A stretch of 64,000 nt of DNA. It comes from Sphingomonas immobilis (lineage in GTDB: Bacteria; Pseudomonadota; Alphaproteobacteria; Sphingomonadales; Sphingomonadaceae). Below are positions 40,997 through 51,514 of the stretch, piece by piece (position 1 is the stretch's first letter; each line of letters opens with the position of its first letter). Under the pieces are notes generated by a model. The model had not been told where the DNA came from. It saw nothing but the letters and a program-made list of their open reading frames with translations, and did not search any database. The translations under genes and the position numbers were made by a program. The stretch is from positions 152,567-216,566 of the forward strand of contig NZ_JAUQSZ010000008.1 in NCBI RefSeq assembly GCF_030580995.1, written 5' to 3'.

Positions 40997-43900
40997 CTAT
41001 TCCGCCGCCATCGCCCCCATCGTGACATAGTCGGTCTTGCCCGTTCCCAGCACCGGCAGCGTATCGAGCACGCGAATGTCGCGCGGGATCGCGAGTTCGG
41101 CGATGCCGTTGGCGCGGCCCCAGGCCTGGAGGTCGGCGGCCTTGGCGTCCTTCTTCGTCGTGAATAAGACAAGCTGCTCGCCCTTCTTGGCATCGGGGCG
41201 CGTCACCACGGCATGCTCCGCCTCCGGCCACACGGCCGCCGCGTAACCCTCGACGGCGGGCAGCGAGACCATCTCGCCGCCGATCTTGGCGAAGCGTTTC
41301 GCGCGGCCGCGGATCGTCACGAAGCCTGCATTGTCGATCGTGACGATATCGCCGGTGTCGTGCCACCCGCCCTCGGGCGGTTGCAGTACGCCCGGCTGGT
41401 CGGCCTTCATGTATCCGGCCATCACGTTCGGCCCCTTGATCGAGAGCTTGCCACCCTCGGTGATGCCCGGCACCGCGTCGAGCTTGCTCTCGATGCCCGG
41501 CAGCAAACGGCCGACGCTGCCGCTCTGGAAGTGCATCGGCGTGTTGACGGCGATCACCGGCCCGGCCTCGGTCGCGCCGTATCCTTCGAAGATGCGCAGG
41601 CCGAACTTCTCCATCCAGCTCTTGCGCGTCTCGTCACGCACGCGCTCGGCACCCGCGAAGACGTAGCGCACCGAATAGAAGTCGTAGTTGTGCGCCATGC
41701 GCGCATAGCCGGCGAGGAAGGTGTCAGTGCCGAACAGGATCGTCGCGTTGCTGTCATAGGCCAGCGCGGGGACGATGCGGTAATGGAGCGGGTTCGGGTA
41801 GAGCAAAGTCTTCACGCCCGAGAAGATCGGCAGGAGCGTGCCGCCGGTCAGCCCGAAGCTGTGGAACACCGGCAGGGCGTTGAGCACCATGTCTGAGCCG
41901 TTGAAATCGATCCGCGCCGAGAGCTGGAGACAGTTCGCCAGCAGGTTGCGGTGCGTGAGCACGACACCCTTGGGCAACCCCTCCGACCCCGAGGTGAACA
42001 GGATCACCGCCGCGCTGTCCGGCGCGATCTTCCGCCGCCGATGTGCGCCATGCGCGAAACGCGAGGCGATCAGCGCGCGCAGTTTCGCGCCGGTTCCGAT
42101 CGCGCCGGAGATATCCTCTAGGTAACGGACCGTGATCCCCTCGCCCTCCAGCCCCGCGATCACCGCCTCCAGCTTGCCCTGCGTGACGAAGGCGCGCGCG
42201 GTCAGCACTGTCCTCACCTCCGCCGCCGTGCAGGCCGCCTTCAGGTTGGCGAGGCCTGCCGTATAGTTGAGCATCGCCGGCACGCGCCCCGTCGCCTGCA
42301 GGCCGAAGAAGGTGACGACCACCGCCGACACGTTGGGCAGCAGCACCCCGACCGCCTCGCCCGGTTTCGTCATCGGCTCCAGCGCACGGCCGAGTGCGAT
42401 GCTCGCCGTAATGAGGCGCGAGTAGGTCAGCGGTTCGCGCTTGACGTCCTCGACCACCGCCTTCTTCGCACCGCCGAGATATTTGGCGTCGAGCAAAGCC
42501 TCGAACAAAGTGCGGTTGGTGTCGGAGGTGGCGAAGATCATCCCGCTCATCTCGTCATAAAGGCGGCGGCCGGCGGCGGCGCGGCGTTGACGCGCGGTCA
42601 TCTCGCCCTCGACGTGGAAGCGGCGCGGCGGCAGCACGGTCAGCGTGATCTTGGGGAACATGCGCGTCCGCACTTTGCCGCGCAGGTACGAGAAGGGCGT
42701 GAGCTGCGCGCCGTCGATGCGCACCGGCACGATCGGCGCATCGGCCTTGTCGGCGACCATGCCGGGGCCGTCGAACACCTTCATCAGCGCACCCGTCACG
42801 GTGATGCGGCCTTCGGGGAAGATCACGAGCGTGTTGCCCTCCTTCACCGCGCGCACCATCGCCTTGGCCGACATCGGGTTGGTGGGATCGACCGGGAAGG
42901 CGTGGAACAGCTTCAGCGCGGGCTTCATCCACCAGCGCTGCGTGACGGCAGTGTGGACCGCGAACACCGGCTTGCCGGGCAGGAACACCGCCAGCAGCAG
43001 GCCGTCGAGCCAGGAGACGTGGTTGACGACCACCACGGCGCGCTCGCCGGGCTTGGGCATGTTCTCCGTCCCCTCGACCTCGACGCGGTAGAGGAGCTTG
43101 AGGAACCCGCGCACCAGCGACTTGATGACCGTCTCCGGCAGCAGCCAGCACGAGATGAGCGCGACCGCGAGCGTCGCGAAGCCGAGCGCGCCGATCGATC
43201 CGGGCACCGTTGTTCCCGCCCGTGCGAGCAAGATCATCACACCGAGCAGCACGACCGAGACGACGCCGTTCATCACGTTGTTCGCCGAGATTACCCGCGA
43301 GCGTTCGGCCGGGGCGGTGAAGGTCGAGATGATCGCGTAGAGCGGCACGACGAACATGCCGCCGCCAAACGCAGTTACCGTCAGCGCGATCATCACATGC
43401 CAACCCTGCGGATCGGCGAGAAACTGATGAATGTTCATCGTGGCCGGCGTCGCGAAGGTGTTGGTGGCGATCCACAGGTCGATCAGCCCGGCCGCCATCA
43501 ACAGCGCCGAGACCGGGACATAGCGCGCCGAGACTTCGCCCTTGAGCAGCCGGTTGACCGCGAGGCTGCCAATGCCGATCGCGACCGAAAAGATGACGAG
43601 GAAGAGATCGACCACGTAAGCGTCGCCGTGGATCTGGTCCTTGACCAACACCGGCACGTCCTGCGCGACGAGCCCGCCGACCGCAAAGAACCAGCTGATG
43701 CCGAGCACCGCCAGCCAGATGCCCCGACCCTTGGTGGCAGTGCGCAGGATATCCCAGGTGCCGCGGACGATGTTGTAGTCGATCGCGTGGTTCGCGCCCG
43801 AAGGCGGCGCAGCCGGGATCGCCAGCGCGGAGGCCCAGCCCACAACGGCGCAGCCCATCGCGATGCTCGCCGCGAGCCACGGCTCGATATTGCTGGCGAG

Positions 43901-44389
43901 CAGTTGCCCGGCGAGGATGGCGAGGAAGGTGCCGGCCTCGATCAGGCCGGTGCCGCCCATCATCTCATGCTCGCCAAGGTGTTGCGGCAGGATCGAATAT
44001 TTGACCGGGCCGAAGAAGGTCGAATGCACGCCCAGCAGCAGCAGCGCGGCGAGCAGCAGCCACATATTGCTCAGCCAGAAGCCGGTCAGCGCCACGGCCA
44101 TGATACCGATCTCGGCCGCCTTGATGATGCGGATCAGCCGCCCCTTGTCGATCGCATCGGCGATCTGCCCGGCGAGCGCGGAGAAGAGGAAATAAGGCAG
44201 CATGAACAGCCCAAGCGCAACCTCCGGCAGGATGCGTGGATCGATCGGCGAGGCGCGACCAAGACCATAGGTCGCGAGGAAGATCATCCCGAAGCGGATG
44301 ACGTTGTCGTTGAACGCGCCAAAGAACTGCACGACGAACAGCGGGCCGTAGCGGCGCTTGGCGAGCAACGAGAAATCGGGTGCCGACAT
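40997..44389 (-). CDS. Three-domain acyl-phospholipid acyltransferase / acyl-ACP synthetase (Aas-like with LplT-like MFS)
   Basis: 1130 residues joining three activities. Residues 1-420 form an MFS transporter of LplT type (FVVQFFGAFNDNVIRFG at the start). Residues about 430-640 form a PlsC acyltransferase with the HX4D motif NHVSWLDG near 453 and the later FPEGRIT. Residues about 650-1130 form an AMP-binding ligase with TSGSEGLPKGVVLTHRN near 800. The expected role is to flip lyso-phospholipid inward and re-acylate it with an activated fatty acid. E. coli does this with separate LplT and Aas. It is divergent from a TetR gene. Confidence 0.93.
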   Translation of the reverse strand: MSAPDFSLLAKRRYGPLFVVQFFGAFNDNVIRFGMIFLATYGLGRASPIDPRILPEVALGLFMLPYFLFSALAGQIADAIDKGRLIRIIKAAEIGIMAVALTGFWLSNMWLLLAALLLLGVHSTFFGPVKYSILPQHLGEHEMMGGTGLIEAGTFLAILAGQLLASNIEPWLAASIAMGCAVVGWASALAIPAAPPSGANHAIDYNIVRGTWDILRTATKGRGIWLAVLGISWFFAVGGLVAQDVPVLVKDQIHGDAYVVDLFLVIFSVAIGIGSLAVNRLLKGEVSARYVPVSALLMAAGLIDLWIATNTFATPATMNIHQFLADPQGWHVMIALTVTAFGGGMFVVPLYAIISTFTAPAERSRVISANNVMNGVVSVVLLGVMILLARAGTTVPGSIGALGFATLAVALISCWLLPETVIKSLVRGFLKLLYRVEVEGTENMPKPGERAVVVVNHVSWLDGLLLAVFLPGKPVFAVHTAVTQRWWMKPALKLFHAFPVDPTNPMSAKAMVRAVKEGNTLVIFPEGRITVTGALMKVFDGPGMVADKADAPIVPVRIDGAQLTPFSYLRGKVRTRMFPKITLTVLPPRRFHVEGEMTARQRRAAAGRRLYDEMSGMIFATSDTNRTLFEALLDAKYLGGAKKAVVEDVKREPLTYSRLITASIALGRALEPMTKPGEAVGVLLPNVSAVVVTFFGLQATGRVPAMLNYTAGLANLKAACTAAEVRTVLTARAFVTQGKLEAVIAGLEGEGITVRYLEDISGAIGTGAKLRALIASRFAHGAHRRRKIAPDSAAVILFTSGSEGLPKGVVLTHRNLLANCLQLSARIDFNGSDMVLNALPVFHSFGLTGGTLLPIFSGVKTLLYPNPLHYRIVPALAYDSNATILFGTDTFLAGYARMAHNYDFYSVRYVFAGAERVRDETRKSWMEKFGLRIFEGYGATEAGPVIAVNTPMHFQSGSVGRLLPGIESKLDAVPGITEGGKLSIKGPNVMAGYMKADQPGVLQPPEGGWHDTGDIVTIDNAGFVTIRGRAKRFAKIGGEMVSLPAVEGYAAAVWPEAEHAVVTRPDAKKGEQLVLFTTKKDAKAADLQAWGRANGIAELAIPRDIRVLDTLPVLGTGKTDYVTMGAMAAE

Positions 44390-44439
44390 CAGGGGTCTTC
44401 CTCTTCGAGTCGAGCGTGGATCGCACAGAACTGAGCACT

Positions 44440-44474
44440 GTTCAATATAATAATTAGACAGCGTTCAATTTTAA
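44440..44474. promoter_or_regulatory. Putative TetR operator between the lipid enzyme and regulator genes
   Basis: The AT-rich intergenic DNA carries two direct repeats GTTCAAT at 44440 and 44463, 23 bases apart. They lie 50-85 bases from one start codon and 16-50 from the other. Confidence 0.45.
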
Positions 44475-44489
44475 CCGTAACAGGCCGGA

Positions 44490-45098
44490 ATGGGCCGCCG
44501 ATCCGATCATAATCGCACAGAGCTTGAAGAACTCATACTTCACGCAGGCCAAGCGCTGATGGCTGAGGGCGGTTTCGCCGCCTTCTCCGCGCGCGAGGTG
44601 GCGAAACGGATCGGCTATTCGATCGGCACGATCTACAACGTGTTCGGCAGCCTCGACCGGCTGGTGCTGGCGATCAACAGCCGTACCTTTGGACTTTGGG
44701 CAGACGCGATGCGCGATCATCTGGCGGTGGCGGGCGAGGACCGGATCGCCGCGCTGGTCGACGCCTATTTCGACTTCGCGGAAGGCCATCCGCATCTGTG
44801 GATGGCGATCTACGATCATCGCCCGCCCGCCGAGACGCCGCTGCCCGAGGATTATCTGCCGCGCCGTGCCGCGCTGCTCGGGCTGGTCGAGAGCGAGATC
44901 GCGCGCGCGGTGCCGGGGGCCGACGCCGCCGCGCTCGCCCGCTCGCTGGTGGCGACCGTCCACGGCCACTGCGCCTTCGCGCTCGGCGGCACCTTCGCGC
45001 TGCTCGGCGAGCGCGACCCGCGCGGCGCGGCGCTGGCGCGCGTGCGCGAGACGCTTAGCGCAAACGCTCCGCGTGCCAGCGGAGGTGATCGGCCATGA
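44490..45098 (+). CDS. TetR/AcrR family transcriptional regulator
   Basis: 202 residues. The N-terminal HTH is clear: LILHAGQALMAEGGFAAFSAREVAKRIGYSIGTIYNVFGSLDRL (about 13-57). The C-terminal ligand domain contains YFDFAEGHPHLWMAIYDHRPP, typical of TetR_C_33/WHG-type. It is divergent from the Aas-like gene, which it probably represses in response to an acyl ligand. Its 3' end overlaps the convergent fghA by 44 bases. Confidence 0.92.
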   Translation: MGRRSDHNRTELEELILHAGQALMAEGGFAAFSAREVAKRIGYSIGTIYNVFGSLDRLVLAINSRTFGLWADAMRDHLAVAGEDRIAALVDAYFDFAEGHPHLWMAIYDHRPPAETPLPEDYLPRRAALLGLVESEIARAVPGADAAALARSLVATVHGHCAFALGGTFALLGERDPRGAALARVRETLSANAPRASGGDRP

Positions 45099-45897
45099 AG
45101 GTCGAGATGAAATAATAGCTGTGGTCGTAGCCCGGCTGCATCCTGAGCGTCAGGTCGATGCCCGCCGCCTTGCACGCCTCGGCCAGCAGCGGTGCCTTAA
45201 GATTCTCGTCGAGAAACTCGTCGGCGTCGCCCTGATCGACCAGCACCTGCGTGCCGAAGCGCTTGCCGTCCTCGATCAGTGCGACCGAATCATGCGCGCG
45301 CCACGCGGCTTCGTCATCGCCGAGATAGCCGCGCAGCGCCTTGCGGCCGAAGGGCACCTGGCTCGGCGCGGCGATGGGGGCGAAGGCGCTGACCGCCTTG
45401 AAGCGATCCGGCAGCGTCAGCGCGATGGTGAGCGCGCCATGGCCGCCCATCGAATGGCCCATGATCGACTGGCGCGCCATATCGGCCGGGAAGTTCGCCG
45501 CGATCACATCGGGCAGTTCACCGGTGACGTAGCTCCACATCCGGTAATTGGCGGACCACGGCGCCTCGGTCGCGTCGAGATAGAAGCCCGCGCCGAAACC
45601 GAAATCGAACGCGCCGTTCGGATCGCCGGGCACGCCCTCGCCGCGCGGACTGGTGTCGCACACCACGAAGATCAGGCCGAGTTCGGCGCAGGTCCGCCGG
45701 TATTCGGCCTTTTCGGTCGCGTTGGCATGGGTGCAGGTAAGGCCCGACAGGTACCAGACGACCGGCGCTATCGCCCCCGGCGCGAGCGGCGGAACGAAGA
45801 CCGAGAAGGTCATCCGCGATGCCGTGGTGGAGGAAGCGTGGCGATAGACGCCCTGCACACCCCCATGCGATTTCCAGCGGCTGACCGTCTCGATCAT
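45055..45897 (-). CDS. fghA: S-formylglutathione hydrolase
   Basis: 280 residues, esterase D family: VVWYLSGLTCTHANATEKAEYRR near the N-terminus, nucleophile Ser in GHSMGGHGAL (about 149), Asp in QGDADEF and His in GYDHSYYFI. It hydrolyses S-formylglutathione to formate and glutathione, the second step of formaldehyde removal. It is the last gene of adhC-VOC-fghA, 14 bases after the VOC gene. Confidence 0.95.
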   Translation of the reverse strand: MIETVSRWKSHGGVQGVYRHASSTTASRMTFSVFVPPLAPGAIAPVVWYLSGLTCTHANATEKAEYRRTCAELGLIFVVCDTSPRGEGVPGDPNGAFDFGFGAGFYLDATEAPWSANYRMWSYVTGELPDVIAANFPADMARQSIMGHSMGGHGALTIALTLPDRFKAVSAFAPIAAPSQVPFGRKALRGYLGDDEAAWRAHDSVALIEDGKRFGTQVLVDQGDADEFLDENLKAPLLAEACKAAGIDLTLRMQPGYDHSYYFISTFMADHLRWHAERLR

Positions 45898-45911
45898 GGC
45901 GTTAGCGCTCC

Positions 45912-46304
45912 TCAGCTACCGGCGGGAAGGAAATGCAGCGCGCACAGCTTGTTGCCGGCCGGATCGCGCAGATAGGCCAGATACATCGGCCGGTCGGTGC
46001 CCGCACCGCGCACACCGGGAGGATCCTCGCACGACTTGCCGCCCGCCGCGACGCCGGCGGCGTGCCACGCCTCGACCTCGTCCGGCGACTTCATCGAGAA
46101 ACCGATCGTGCCGCCATTGGCGTGCGTCGCCGGCTCGCCGTCGATCGGCGTGGTGACGAGGAAGTTCACGGCTCCGTCGGTGTAGAAAACGCGCGTCGGC
46201 GAAATCCGCGCGCCCGGCCGCATGCCGATCGCGCCGAGCGTGGCGTCGTAGAAGGTCTTTGCAGTGTCGAGATCATCGGCCCCGACCATCATGTGACTGA
46301 ACAT
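45912..46304 (-). CDS. VOC/glyoxalase family protein
   Basis: 130 residues from an ATG with GGGGAG upstream. A single VOC fold: MFSHMMVGADDLDTAKTFYDATLGAIGM, FLVTTPIDGEPATHANGGTIGF and YLAYLRDPAGNKLCALHF, with a His and Glu/Asp set compatible with metal binding. It lies between adhC and fghA with short gaps, so it likely assists formaldehyde metabolism, for example glutathione adduct handling; that is inference. Confidence 0.88.
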   Translation of the reverse strand: MFSHMMVGADDLDTAKTFYDATLGAIGMRPGARISPTRVFYTDGAVNFLVTTPIDGEPATHANGGTIGFSMKSPDEVEAWHAAGVAAGGKSCEDPPGVRGAGTDRPMYLAYLRDPAGNKLCALHFLPAGS

Positions 46305-46326
46305 GCTTTTCTCCCCTAGATTGAAC

Positions 46327-47439
<1,113 letters not shown>

Positions 47440-47522
47440 CAGGGCTCCTCACGGACTCTTCGGTGGCTTGAGTTCCTACCGCGTCGGCGCGCAAATGCTA
47501 GAGGCGCGGGGCGGTGGCACCC

Positions 47523-47709
47523 AGAGTGATAGCTTGCTTGACAGATTGACACCTGAATCGAAAATGTAAGGCGAGATCGTTTCCAAAATTGCACCAATCG
47601 GGCGCAAGTCGGGTGAGCACGCGGAAACGGGTAACGCACCTCCGGGGGCCCGACGATGGGAAAGAGCGGCGACGAGGATAACCGATGTGCAGCGTGTAGG
47701 ACAGCGTAG
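47523..47709. repeat. Dispersed ~180-base repeat, copy A
   Basis: It starts AGAGTGATAG, contains CTTGACAGATTGAC then CCTGAATCGAAAATGTAAGG, and ends GTGTAGGACAGCG. It aligns with copy B at 60791-60968, with about 90% identity over the first 70 bases, a diverged middle and a conserved end. It may be a MITE-like element or a small-RNA family. Confidence 0.75.
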
Positions 47710-47775
47710 CCATTCGCCGTCCCGGATTTAACCGGAACGGCTTTCCATCGGCGTTCAGAAGAAAAGGGAACCCCG

Positions 47776-47826
47776 GCCAAAGCCTGTCCTGAGCGCCTGC
47801 CTTGCAGGCAGTCGAAGGGGCCGGGG
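47776..47826. repeat. Decayed family 3 repeat arm
   Basis: CCTGTCCTGAGCGCCTGCCT...GCAGTCGAAGGGGC resembles the CGTTCGTCCTGAGC...GTCGAAGG element with a small CCTGC/GCAGG hairpin inserted. Only one arm is seen. Confidence 0.5.
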
Positions 47827-47849
47827 TGAGTACGGTAAATGGCCGCGCG

Positions 47850-49775
47850 TTACGCCCGCGCGCCCTCTACCACGCCCTTCGAATTGTAGCGCAGCGCCGC
47901 CAGCACGGTCTCGACGATGGCGTCCGCATCCAGCTTGGCCTCGGCATATTGCACCTCGGGCTTGTCCTGGTCCTGGAAGGTGTCCGGCAGGCGCAGCGTG
48001 CGCAGCTTGAGGCCGCCGTCGATGAGCCCCGCGTCCGACGCGAAGGTCAGCACGTGCGCGCCGAGGCCGCCGACGGCACCCTCCTCGATCGTCACCGCGA
48101 CTTCGTGCGTGGTCAGCAGCTTGCGGATCAGCGCTTCGTCGAGCGGCTTGGCAAAGCGCAGATCGGCGACGGTGGTCGACAGGCCGCGCGCCTCGAGCGC
48201 CTCGGCCGCCTTGAGCGACTCGCCGAGGCGGGTGCCGAGCGACAGGATCGCAACCTTGTGCCCTTCGCGCACGATGCGACCCTTGCCGATTTCGAGCAGT
48301 TCGGGGACTGCCGGAATCTCGACGCCGGTGCCGTTGCCGCGCGGATAGCGTACCGCGATCGGCCCGCTGTCGTGCGCCGCCGCCGTGTGGACCATGTGCG
48401 TCAGCTCCGCCTCGTCGGCAGGCGCCATCACGACGAAGTTCGGCAGCGTGGCGAGATAGGCCACGTCGAAAGACCCGGCATGCGTCGCGCCGTCGGCACC
48501 GACGAGCCCTGCGCGGTCGATCGCGAAGCGCACCGGCAGGTTCTGGATCGCGACGTCGTGGACGACCTGATCGTAGGCGCGCTGCAGGAAGGTCGAATAG
48601 ATCGCGCAGAACGGCCGCATCCCCTGCGCGGCCAGACCGGCGGCGAAGGTGACGGCGTGCTGTTCGGCAATGCCGACGTCGAAGGTGCGGTCGGGGAAAG
48701 CGGCCGCGAACTTGTCGAGGCCGGTGCCCGAGGGCATCGCCGCCGTGATCGCGACGATCGTCGGATCGGTCTCGGCTTCCTTGATGAGCTGAGCCGCAAA
48801 GACGTTCTGGTACGCGGGCGGGCCGGGAGGCGCCTTGGCCTGCGCGCCGGTGATGACGTCGAAACGCTGCACACCGTGATATTTGTCCGCCGCCGCCTCG
48901 GCCGGGGCATAGCCCTTGCCCTTCTGCGTCACGACATGGACGAGGCAGGGCCCCTCCGCCGCGTCGCGCACGTTCTCGAGCACCGGGATGAGCTGGTCGA
49001 GGTTGTGACCATCGACCGGGCCGACGTAGTAGAAGCCGAGCTCCTCGAACAACGTGCCGCCCATCGCCATGCCGCGCGCGAATTCGTCGGTCTTGCGCAG
49101 CGACGAGGCGATCGGCTTGGGCAGCTTCTTCGCGACGCGCTTGGCGAGATCGCGCAGGCCCAGGAACTCCTTGCTGGAAACCAGCCGCGCCAGATAGGCC
49201 GAGAGCCCGCCGACCGGCGGCGCGATTGACATATCGTTGTCGTTCAGGATCACGACGAGGCGGTTGCCGGCGGCCTCCGCGTTGTTCATCGCCTCATAGG
49301 CCATGCCCGCGCTCATCGCTCCGTCGCCGATCACGGCGATGCCCTTGCCGGGCTTGCCGGCGATCTTGTTGGCAATGGCGAAGCCGAGCGATGCGGAGAT
49401 CGACGTCGAGCTGTGCGCCGCGCCGAACGGATCGTATTCGCTCTCGCTGCGCTTGGTGAAGCCCGACAGCCCGCCGCCCATACGCAGCGTGCGGATGCGG
49501 TCGCGCCGCCCGGTCAGGATCTTGTGCGGATAGCATTGATGCCCGACGTCCCACACCAGCCGGTCGGCCGGGGTGTCGAAGACATAATGGATCGCCACGG
49601 TCAGCTCGACCACGCCGAGCCCCGAACCGAGATGGCCGCCGGTCACGCCGACAGCGGAAATGGTTTCCTGCCGAAGTTCGTCGGCAAGCTGGCGGAGATC
49701 GGCAACATCGATCTTGCGGAGGTCTGCCGGTGTATCGACCGTGTCGAGCAGCGGCGTCGTGGAAGCGTCAACCAT
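47850..49775 (-). CDS. dxs: 1-deoxy-D-xylulose-5-phosphate synthase
   Basis: 641 residues. TPP and Mg binding in the first domain ([19 protein letters not shown]), [19 protein letters not shown] near the start, [18 protein letters not shown], and the pyrimidine/transketolase domain with [18 protein letters not shown] and [13 protein letters not shown], then a C-terminal transketolase domain. It condenses pyruvate and glyceraldehyde-3-phosphate for isoprenoid precursors (MEP pathway). In sphingomonads this supports carotenoid synthesis. It appears single-gene here. Confidence 0.97.
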   Translation of the reverse strand: MVDASTTPLLDTVDTPADLRKIDVADLRQLADELRQETISAVGVTGGHLGSGLGVVELTVAIHYVFDTPADRLVWDVGHQCYPHKILTGRRDRIRTLRMGGGLSGFTKRSESEYDPFGAAHSSTSISASLGFAIANKIAGKPGKGIAVIGDGAMSAGMAYEAMNNAEAAGNRLVVILNDNDMSIAPPVGGLSAYLARLVSSKEFLGLRDLAKRVAKKLPKPIASSLRKTDEFARGMAMGGTLFEELGFYYVGPVDGHNLDQLIPVLENVRDAAEGPCLVHVVTQKGKGYAPAEAAADKYHGVQRFDVITGAQAKAPPGPPAYQNVFAAQLIKEAETDPTIVAITAAMPSGTGLDKFAAAFPDRTFDVGIAEQHAVTFAAGLAAQGMRPFCAIYSTFLQRAYDQVVHDVAIQNLPVRFAIDRAGLVGADGATHAGSFDVAYLATLPNFVVMAPADEAELTHMVHTAAAHDSGPIAVRYPRGNGTGVEIPAVPELLEIGKGRIVREGHKVAILSLGTRLGESLKAAEALEARGLSTTVADLRFAKPLDEALIRKLLTTHEVAVTIEEGAVGGLGAHVLTFASDAGLIDGGLKLRTLRLPDTFQDQDKPEVQYAEAKLDADAIVETVLAALRYNSKGVVEGARA

Positions 49776-49920
49776 CGGCCGTACTTAGTGAAGCCGGGGG
49801 GGATTGTCGATTATAACCATCGTCATCTCGGTCACTTGACGGCTCCTGCGTTGCAAAACCACAACGTCTGCATCTGGGGTCTGCACTAGAGCGCGCGAAT
49901 GGGGACTGGAATGGGGCAGC

Positions 49921-50463
49921 ATGATGACCGGGCTTAGGCACCGTATTGCGACGGTCGAGGATATTCCCGCCATCGCCGCGCTGATGGACCGCGCCATCGC
50001 CGCCTTGCAGGGCGATTTCCTGACGCCCGAGCAGGTTGCGGCGAGTCGGCTGAGCATGGGGCTCGATACGCAGTTGATCGCCGACGGCACCTATTTCCTG
50101 GTGGAGGAGGACGGCGTGCCGGCGGGCTGTGGCGGCTGGAGCTTCCGCGCGACGCTCTATGGCGGGAATCACAGTGCGGAACTGCGCAACGACCGCGAGC
50201 TCGATCCCGCGACGGAGCCGGCGCGCATCCGGGCGATGTACACCGATCCGGCCTTCGTGCGGCGCGGGATCGGGCGGATGATCCTGGGGCTGTGCGAGGA
50301 TGCGGCGCGGGCTGCGGGGTTCCGCCGGCTGGAGATGATGGCGACGCTGGCGGGCGAGCCGCTGTACCTGGCGGCGGGCTATCTGCCGATCGAACGGGTG
50401 ATGAAGATGTCGAGCGAGGGCCCCGCCGTGCCGGGGGTGCGGATGGGGAAGGATATCATTTGA
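49921..50463 (+). CDS. GNAT family N-acetyltransferase
   Basis: 180 residues with the GNAT acetyl-CoA-binding pattern: an N-terminal RIATVEDIPAIAALMDRAI, then ARIRAMYTDPAFVRRGIGRMILGLCEDAARAAGF (the Q/RxxGxG/A-type motif as RRGIGR) and a C-terminal GEPLYLAAGY. Substrate is unknown. A paired inverted repeat follows the stop codon. Confidence 0.92.
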   Translation: MMTGLRHRIATVEDIPAIAALMDRAIAALQGDFLTPEQVAASRLSMGLDTQLIADGTYFLVEEDGVPAGCGGWSFRATLYGGNHSAELRNDRELDPATEPARIRAMYTDPAFVRRGIGRMILGLCEDAARAAGFRRLEMMATLAGEPLYLAAGYLPIERVMKMSSEGPAVPGVRMGKDII

Positions 50464-50464
50464 A

Positions 50465-50569
50465 CCCCCTCCCCTTCAGGGGAGGGGTTGGGGTGGGGCC
50501 GAGTCTCACCGAGGGTCCGCTCTGCGAGACCTCCCCCCACCCCCTGCCCCTCCCCTGAAGGGGAGGGGT
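50465..50569. repeat. REPIN-like paired inverted repeat, family 1 (copy 2)
   Basis: The left arm CCCTCCCCTTCAGGGGAGGG(GTTGGGGTGGGG) and right arm CCCCTCCCCTGAAGGGGAGG are inverted around about 30 bases that include GAGACC and GAGTCTC. It is nearly identical in arms to the copy at 58679-58778. Confidence 0.85.
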
Positions 50570-50577
50570 GACTTTGC

Positions 50578-51054
50578 TTACGCCGCCTCGTTCGAATCGC
50601 AGTCGGCGCATTTGCCGCGGACTTCGATCACCGGGCGCACCGGCGAGAAGCCGGCGTGCTCCGCCGCCGAGCGCACGCTCTTGGTGATGCGGTCGTCGTC
50701 GAGATGGACCGTCTGACCGCAGTCGTCGCACACCAGGAAGATACAGTCGTGCAGGCAATCGGGATGGGCGTTGGCGATATAGGCGTTCGAGCTTTCGACC
50801 CGGCGCGCGAGGTTCGCGCCGACGAACAGATCGAGGATGCGGTACACGCTGTTGGCGGCGACGCGGCGGCCTTCGGATTTCGAGACGGCTTCGGCGATGT
50901 CATAGGCCGAGGCGGGCTTGTCGAACCCGGCCAGTGCCGAGAAGATCTGCGCGCGCATCACCGTCCACTGCTCGCCCGATTTCTCGAGCGTCTCCTGCGC
51001 GGCGCGGGCGAGATCGAGCCCTTGCGGTTCGTGATGATGATGGTGAGCGGACAT
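50578..51054 (-). CDS. zur: Zur/Fur family metalloregulator
   Basis: 158 residues. A His-rich N-terminus (SAHHHHHEPQG) precedes a Fur winged helix (TVMRAQIFSALAGFDKPASAYDIAEAVSKSEGRRVAANSVYRILDLFVGANLARRVESSN) and metal-site cysteines in VCDDCGQTVHLDD and KCADCDS. The Zur subgroup is inferred from the pair CxxC/CxxC, the His-rich N-terminus and the MerC neighbour. It probably represses zinc-uptake genes. A Zur-like site lies upstream of the merC-zur unit. Confidence 0.85.
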   Translation of the reverse strand: MSAHHHHHEPQGLDLARAAQETLEKSGEQWTVMRAQIFSALAGFDKPASAYDIAEAVSKSEGRRVAANSVYRILDLFVGANLARRVESSNAYIANAHPDCLHDCIFLVCDDCGQTVHLDDDRITKSVRSAAEHAGFSPVRPVIEVRGKCADCDSNEAA

Positions 51055-51095
51055 GCGTTCAAGGTAGGCGCTCGGCGCCCTTCCGGCAAGCGCGG

Positions 51096-51488
51096 CTAGT
51101 TGGCGGCGCGGCGGTTGAGATCGTGGCCGAGCGCGAGGATCGCGACGCCGATCAACGTCCACACTGTCTCTCCGCCGCCGCCGTCGTGCGGGAGCGACAG
51201 CGCGCCGCCCATGATACCGAGCCCGAACGATCCCACCGCGGCGGGCAGCATGTAGCCGTGGCTGATCGCGCCGCGCCCGAGCGCGATGATGCCGAGCAGG
51301 ATCGCGATCGACAGGCCGATTTCGTGGAACAGCGGATTGAGCAGCAACCCGCCCGCCGATGCCGCGACCGCGAAGAACACCGAGCTGGCGACGCAGTGTA
51401 CCACGCACAGCCCCGACAGGCCGATCGCGAAACCATCGAATCGCGACTCGATCCACCGGAAGGCGGAAATGTGGGCATAAGCGCTCAT
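51096..51488 (-). CDS. MerC domain-containing membrane protein
   Basis: 130 residues, four TM helices, with the MerC pattern CVVHCVASSVFFAVAAS (metal-binding CVVHC) in TM1. The start is placed at the ATG before SAYAHISAFRW; an ATG four codons earlier is possible. It lies 41 bases before zur in the same direction. Role in zinc or mercury handling is inferred by context. Transcription should start within the Zur-like site at 51515-51532. Confidence 0.88.
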   Translation of the reverse strand: MSAYAHISAFRWIESRFDGFAIGLSGLCVVHCVASSVFFAVAASAGGLLLNPLFHEIGLSIAILLGIIALGRGAISHGYMLPAAVGSFGLGIMGGALSLPHDGGGGETVWTLIGVAILALGHDLNRRAAN

Positions 51489-51514
51489 TGCCGGACCCAT
51501 GTGGCACGGCCCGC

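Larger units (their letters stand above)
47440..47849. other. 410-base non-coding region with repeats
   Basis: No supported gene. It holds one copy of the dispersed ~180-base repeat (47523-47709) and a decayed family 3 arm near dxs. Short open frames across it on the minus strand are not conserved in frame between the repeat copies, so they are not annotated. Confidence 0.7.
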
